In this document: positions 20,903 through 22,342 of the stretch, in pieces
Position numbering within the stretch: position 1 is the first letter of the stretch
Layout of the letters: every line of letters begins with the position of its first letter
Notes under the pieces: generated by a model
Database searches by the model: none
Told to the model about the DNA's origin: nothing
Seen by the model: only the letters and a program-made list of their open reading frames with translations
IMG/VR virus record: IMGVR_UViG_3300042893_001275
Coordinates: 1-22,342 of that record
Direction: 5' to 3' (one strand)
Length of the DNA: 22,342 bases
From: a virus
Program-made: the position numbers and the translations under genes

Positions 20903-21272
20903 GTTCACGAGTAGTGATTGTCATATCTGTTTTACCTGCGTGGTAAACCTCAAGACCAACTGGCTGACCTTTATTTGCTTTAAAGAACCAAGTGCCAGAA
21001 TGAATGTTGTCTAGTTCCAGATCAAGCATTCTTTGACCTGTGAAGTCTGCTTCCTTTGTTCCAATATCTCTAGTGAAACGGATTTTCATATTAGGTGCTC
21101 CGCCAAGCTCTGCTACATTAATGTAGAAAGCCCAGTTTGCAATTCCTGTGGTCTTTGGAACAATAGAATCTTGTGCTCCAAAGTCTAGTTGTGTCCAAGT
21201 TTTAGGACGTATTTTTTGCGGTGCTGGTTTAATTTTTGGATCGCCAGCTTTCCAAGATACATATTCGCTCAT
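20883..21272 (-). CDS. Small beta-rich protein, cytoplasmic paralogue of the 5137-5640 product
   Basis: The product is 129 residues starting MSEYVSWKAGDPKIKP; an upstream start at 21308 would lie inside the terminator and before the -10 box. The sequence is all beta in character and matches the secreted protein at 5137-5640 over its length: TWTQLDF...SI, IRFTR, TWFFKANKGQPVGLEVY, and ELKMWIP at the end. It has no signal peptide. The promoter is leaderless. A virion or capsid decoration protein, with a secreted second copy, is one possibility; no family could be named. Confidence 0.68.
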   Translation of the reverse strand: MSEYVSWKAGDPKIKPAPQKIRPKTWTQLDFGAQDSIVPKTTGIANWAFYINVAELGGAPNMKIRFTRDIGTKEADFTGQRMLDLELDNIHSGTWFFKANKGQPVGLEVYHAGKTDMTITTRELKMWIP

Positions 21273-21278
21273 ACCCCA

Positions 21279-21308
21279 ATTATAACAAAAACCCTTAACA
21301 AAAGTCAA
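21279..21308 (-). promoter_or_regulatory. Leaderless promoter overlapping a terminator
   Basis: TTGACT (21303-21308), an 18-nt spacer, and TGTTATAAT with an extended -10 (TATAAT at 21279-21284), then TGGGGT and the ATG at 21272. The -35 and spacer lie within the terminator hairpin of the gene upstream. No ribosome site separates the -10 from the ATG. Confidence 0.7.
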
Positions 21309-21316
21309 GGGTTTTT
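21287..21316 (-). terminator. Intrinsic terminator after the M23 gene
   Basis: A 10-bp stem, AAAAACCCTT (21287-21296) with AAGGGTTTTT (21307-21316), and a 10-nt loop. On the minus strand it ends in TTTTTGTT. It lies 14 bp after the stop of the M23 gene. It is also usable on the plus strand, where no gene ends nearby. Confidence 0.85.
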
Positions 21317-21329
21317 ATTATTTACTTAA

Positions 21330-21719
21330 TTAAGATGCTAGAATTTTAGCAGGATCAATATCTTTACCTGCACTCCATCTAATGTTATCTCTCATTTCAA
21401 AATGTAAATGTGGACCAGAAGAGTTACCTGTATTACCAGATTCTCCAATATGCTGACCCTTCTTTACTGTAGTTCCAGGCTTGACTAGAGCCTTTGAAAG
21501 GTGTGCATAGATTACCCATCCACCCTCAACTTTTTGAACTAATTGTGTGCCATAGCTGGCTCCCCAAGTAGCATTTTCAATCTTACCATCTGCAACAGCA
21601 AGAATATCTGTTCCTTCTTTGCAAGCATAGTCTACTCCTGTATGGTAGCCTTTGCTCCACATCTTACCAAGTTTCTTGTAAGGTGTTGTAACCTTACCAC
21701 CCTTAATAGGTGAACCCAT
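21330..21719 (-). CDS. M23 (lysostaphin-like) endopeptidase
   Basis: The product is 129 residues; the ATG at 21719 has AAAAGAG 8 nt upstream and is preferred to a GTG at 21728. Zinc ligands are complete: His26 and Asp30 in HTGVDYA, His106 in HLHFE, with His73 (YAHLS) and His104 as catalytic helpers. The protein is just the catalytic domain, with no signal peptide and no wall-binding domain. It cuts peptide cross-bridges of peptidoglycan. It may be the endolysin, released by the holin, or a virion lysin; the other wall enzyme at 17381 cuts glycan. It lies after the tRNA-Arg gene. Confidence 0.9.
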   Translation of the reverse strand: MGSPIKGGKVTTPYKKLGKMWSKGYHTGVDYACKEGTDILAVADGKIENATWGASYGTQLVQKVEGGWVIYAHLSKALVKPGTTVKKGQHIGESGNTGNSSGPHLHFEMRDNIRWSAGKDIDPAKILAS

Positions 21720-21778
21720 TTTAATCACTCTTTTCTAATAAATTAGGGATATATCCCAAGTTAATTATATCAGCAAAG

Positions 21779-21851
21779 TACCCTCGGAGAGATTCGAACT
21801 CCCGTCCTAATGGGTAGAAACCATTCGCTATATCCACTTAGCTACGAGGGC
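21779..21851 (-). tRNA. tRNA-Arg (anticodon UCU)
   Basis: Acceptor GCCCTCG/CGAGGGT (one G-U), D-stem GCTA/TAGC, anticodon arm AATGG-TTTCTAC-CCATT with TCT, and T-arm GGGAG-TTCGAAT-CTCTC. CCA is not encoded. It reads AGA, a rare codon in many actinobacteria but useful in AT-rich phage genes. It lies 1 nt from tRNA-Met. Confidence 0.94.
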
Positions 21852-21852
21852 G

Positions 21853-21926
21853 TGGGGTGAGTCAGACTTGAACTGACGCATACTGAATTATGAGTTCAGG
21901 GCTCTGACCAACTGAGCTACCACCCC
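21853..21926 (-). tRNA. tRNA-Met (anticodon CAU)
   Basis: Acceptor GGGGTGG/TCACCCC with a closing G-U, D-stem GCTC/GAGC, anticodon arm CTGAA-CTCATAA-TTCAG, and T-arm GTCAG-TTCAAGT-CTGAC. The anticodon stem lacks the three G-C pairs of initiator tRNA, so it is an elongator. It could be tRNA-Ile with a modified CAU if a lysidine synthase acts on it. Confidence 0.92.
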
Positions 21927-21931
21927 TAAAA

Positions 21932-22153
21932 TTAAATAGGACTAGATGCTGATGTTGCGTTTATGTGATCTCTTTCATCAACAATCTCATATGCATATTT
22001 TTCTAATGCATCTTGGTTCTTTGTATAGTGGTGTCCACAAAACATTAGTTCTCCAGAGATACCCTTAACAAGCACAAAGGCTTGGGATCCACACTTGTCA
22101 CATCTATCTGCAACCTTTAATTGACGATCTACTACTTCTTGTGTTTCAATCAT
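21932..22153 (-). CDS. Cys/His-rich small protein (DUF7455-like)
   Basis: The product is 73 residues starting MIETQEVVDRQL. A longer frame to 22219 begins inside tRNA-Tyr and is an artefact. RCDKCGSQAFVLVKGISGELMFCGHHYTKN has the CxxC...CxHH pattern of a small zinc protein widespread in actinobacteria and their phages (recalled as DUF7455). It lies between tRNA-Tyr and tRNA-Met. A -10 box, TATACT, ends 6 nt before the ATG and no ribosome site is seen. Function is unknown. Confidence 0.8.
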   Translation of the reverse strand: MIETQEVVDRQLKVADRCDKCGSQAFVLVKGISGELMFCGHHYTKNQDALEKYAYEIVDERDHINATSASSPI

Positions 22154-22159
22154 ATTACT

Positions 22160-22165
22160 AGTATA
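22160..22165 (-). promoter_or_regulatory. -10 box before the DUF7455-like gene
   Basis: TATACT on the minus strand ends 6 nt before the ATG at 22153, as in the other leaderless promoters. The -35 region is weak, and the gene may instead be read from a tRNA transcript. Confidence 0.4.
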
Positions 22166-22191
22166 CTCTCTTTTATAGTGTTTTTTGTTAG

Positions 22192-22270
22192 TGCTGGATG
22201 TAGGAATCGAACCTACCATGCATCCGCCACTGATTTACAGTCAGCTGCCCCACATTGAGACATATCCAGC
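22192..22270 (-). tRNA. tRNA-Tyr (anticodon GUA)
   Basis: Acceptor GCTGGAT/ATCCAGC (seven pairs), D-stem TGTC/GGCA, anticodon arm GCTGA-CTGTAAA-TCAGT with GTA, a 12-nt variable arm as in bacterial tRNA-Tyr, and T-arm GTAGG-TTCGATT-CCTAC. CCA is not encoded. Length is 79 nt. Confidence 0.92.
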
Positions 22271-22288
22271 AGAACGTCTGCCTCCGAG

Positions 22289-22342
22289 CTCCCCAACCTA
22301 GACTTGAACTAGGAACATTCAAATTAACAGTTTGACGCTCTG
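22289..22342 (-). tRNA. tRNA-Asn (anticodon GUU), cut by the window end
   Basis: The 3' part is present: anticodon arm TCAAA-CTGTTAA-TTTGA with GTT, T-arm CCTAG-TTCAAGT-CTAGG, acceptor 3' strand TTGGGGA and discriminator G, as expected for tRNA-Asn. The 5' acceptor and most of the D-arm lie beyond 22342. Confidence 0.9.

Noticed and set aside
22154-22219. N-terminal extension of the DUF7455-like protein (MVGSIPTSSTNKK...)
   Set aside because: It starts inside tRNA-Tyr; the translation is that of the T-arm and acceptor of a tRNA, a common false start.

Overview
This 22.3-kb window looks like part of the genome of an AT-rich tailed phage that infects an actinobacterium. The structural signature is phage: a 974-residue tail fibre, three tail-collar proteins in tandem, two cell-wall hydrolases, holin-like proteins, a cluster of tRNAs and a tmRNA. 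The host signature is actinobacterial: a WhiB-family protein, a small Cys/His protein of a type common in actinobacteria, and several genes that appear to be leaderless. Low GC together with WhiB suggests a streamlined aquatic actinobacterium (acI/Nanopelagicales-like) as host; that is inference. No terminase, portal, capsid or DNA polymerase gene is present, so this is only part of the genome.

Layout. Positions 1-550 are non-coding and look like a replication origin: six phased TTTATGCA repeats, an imperfect direct repeat, and four perfect DnaA boxes within 44 bp. A short plus-strand operon follows (551-1948): three tiny proteins, a membrane micropeptide, a proteasome-beta/HslV-like Ntn hydrolase and a zinc-ribbon micropeptide. 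It meets the minus-strand genes at a palindrome that contains both stop codons. Everything from 1949 to the right edge is on the minus strand. Reading in the direction of transcription, from right to left: tRNA-Asn, tRNA-Tyr, a Cys-rich protein, tRNA-Met, tRNA-Arg, an M23 endopeptidase, a small beta-rich protein, tmRNA, then a tightly coupled run of small genes with a polynucleotide-phosphatase-like HAD protein and a glycosyltransferase. After these come a secreted lysozyme-like transglycosylase, tRNA-Thr, thioredoxin, the tail fibre and collar block, a secreted subtilisin-like protease, WhiB, a glycosylation block (GT-B enzyme, TagD-like nucleotidyltransferase, GT-A-like protein), a secreted paralogue of the beta-rich protein, a large repeat-containing secreted protein, two holin-like membrane proteins and a possible virion-associated protein.

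How the genes may work together. Most minus-strand genes overlap through TAATG, ATGA or GTGA junctions, which implies long translationally coupled operons. Separate promoters are visible in front of several modules. Several of these place the -10 hexamer exactly 6 nt before the ATG, or before the first base of tmRNA, so transcription would start on the start codon itself. The tRNAs, tmRNA and phosphatase suggest support for translation and RNA repair. The fibres, glycosyltransferases and secreted proteins suggest a heavy investment in the cell surface. The most interesting items are the DnaA-box/iteron origin, the compact tmRNA (predicted tag GKTQTAFALAA), the leaderless promoter rule, the proteasome-like protein and the HxH-rich fibre-tip proteins.
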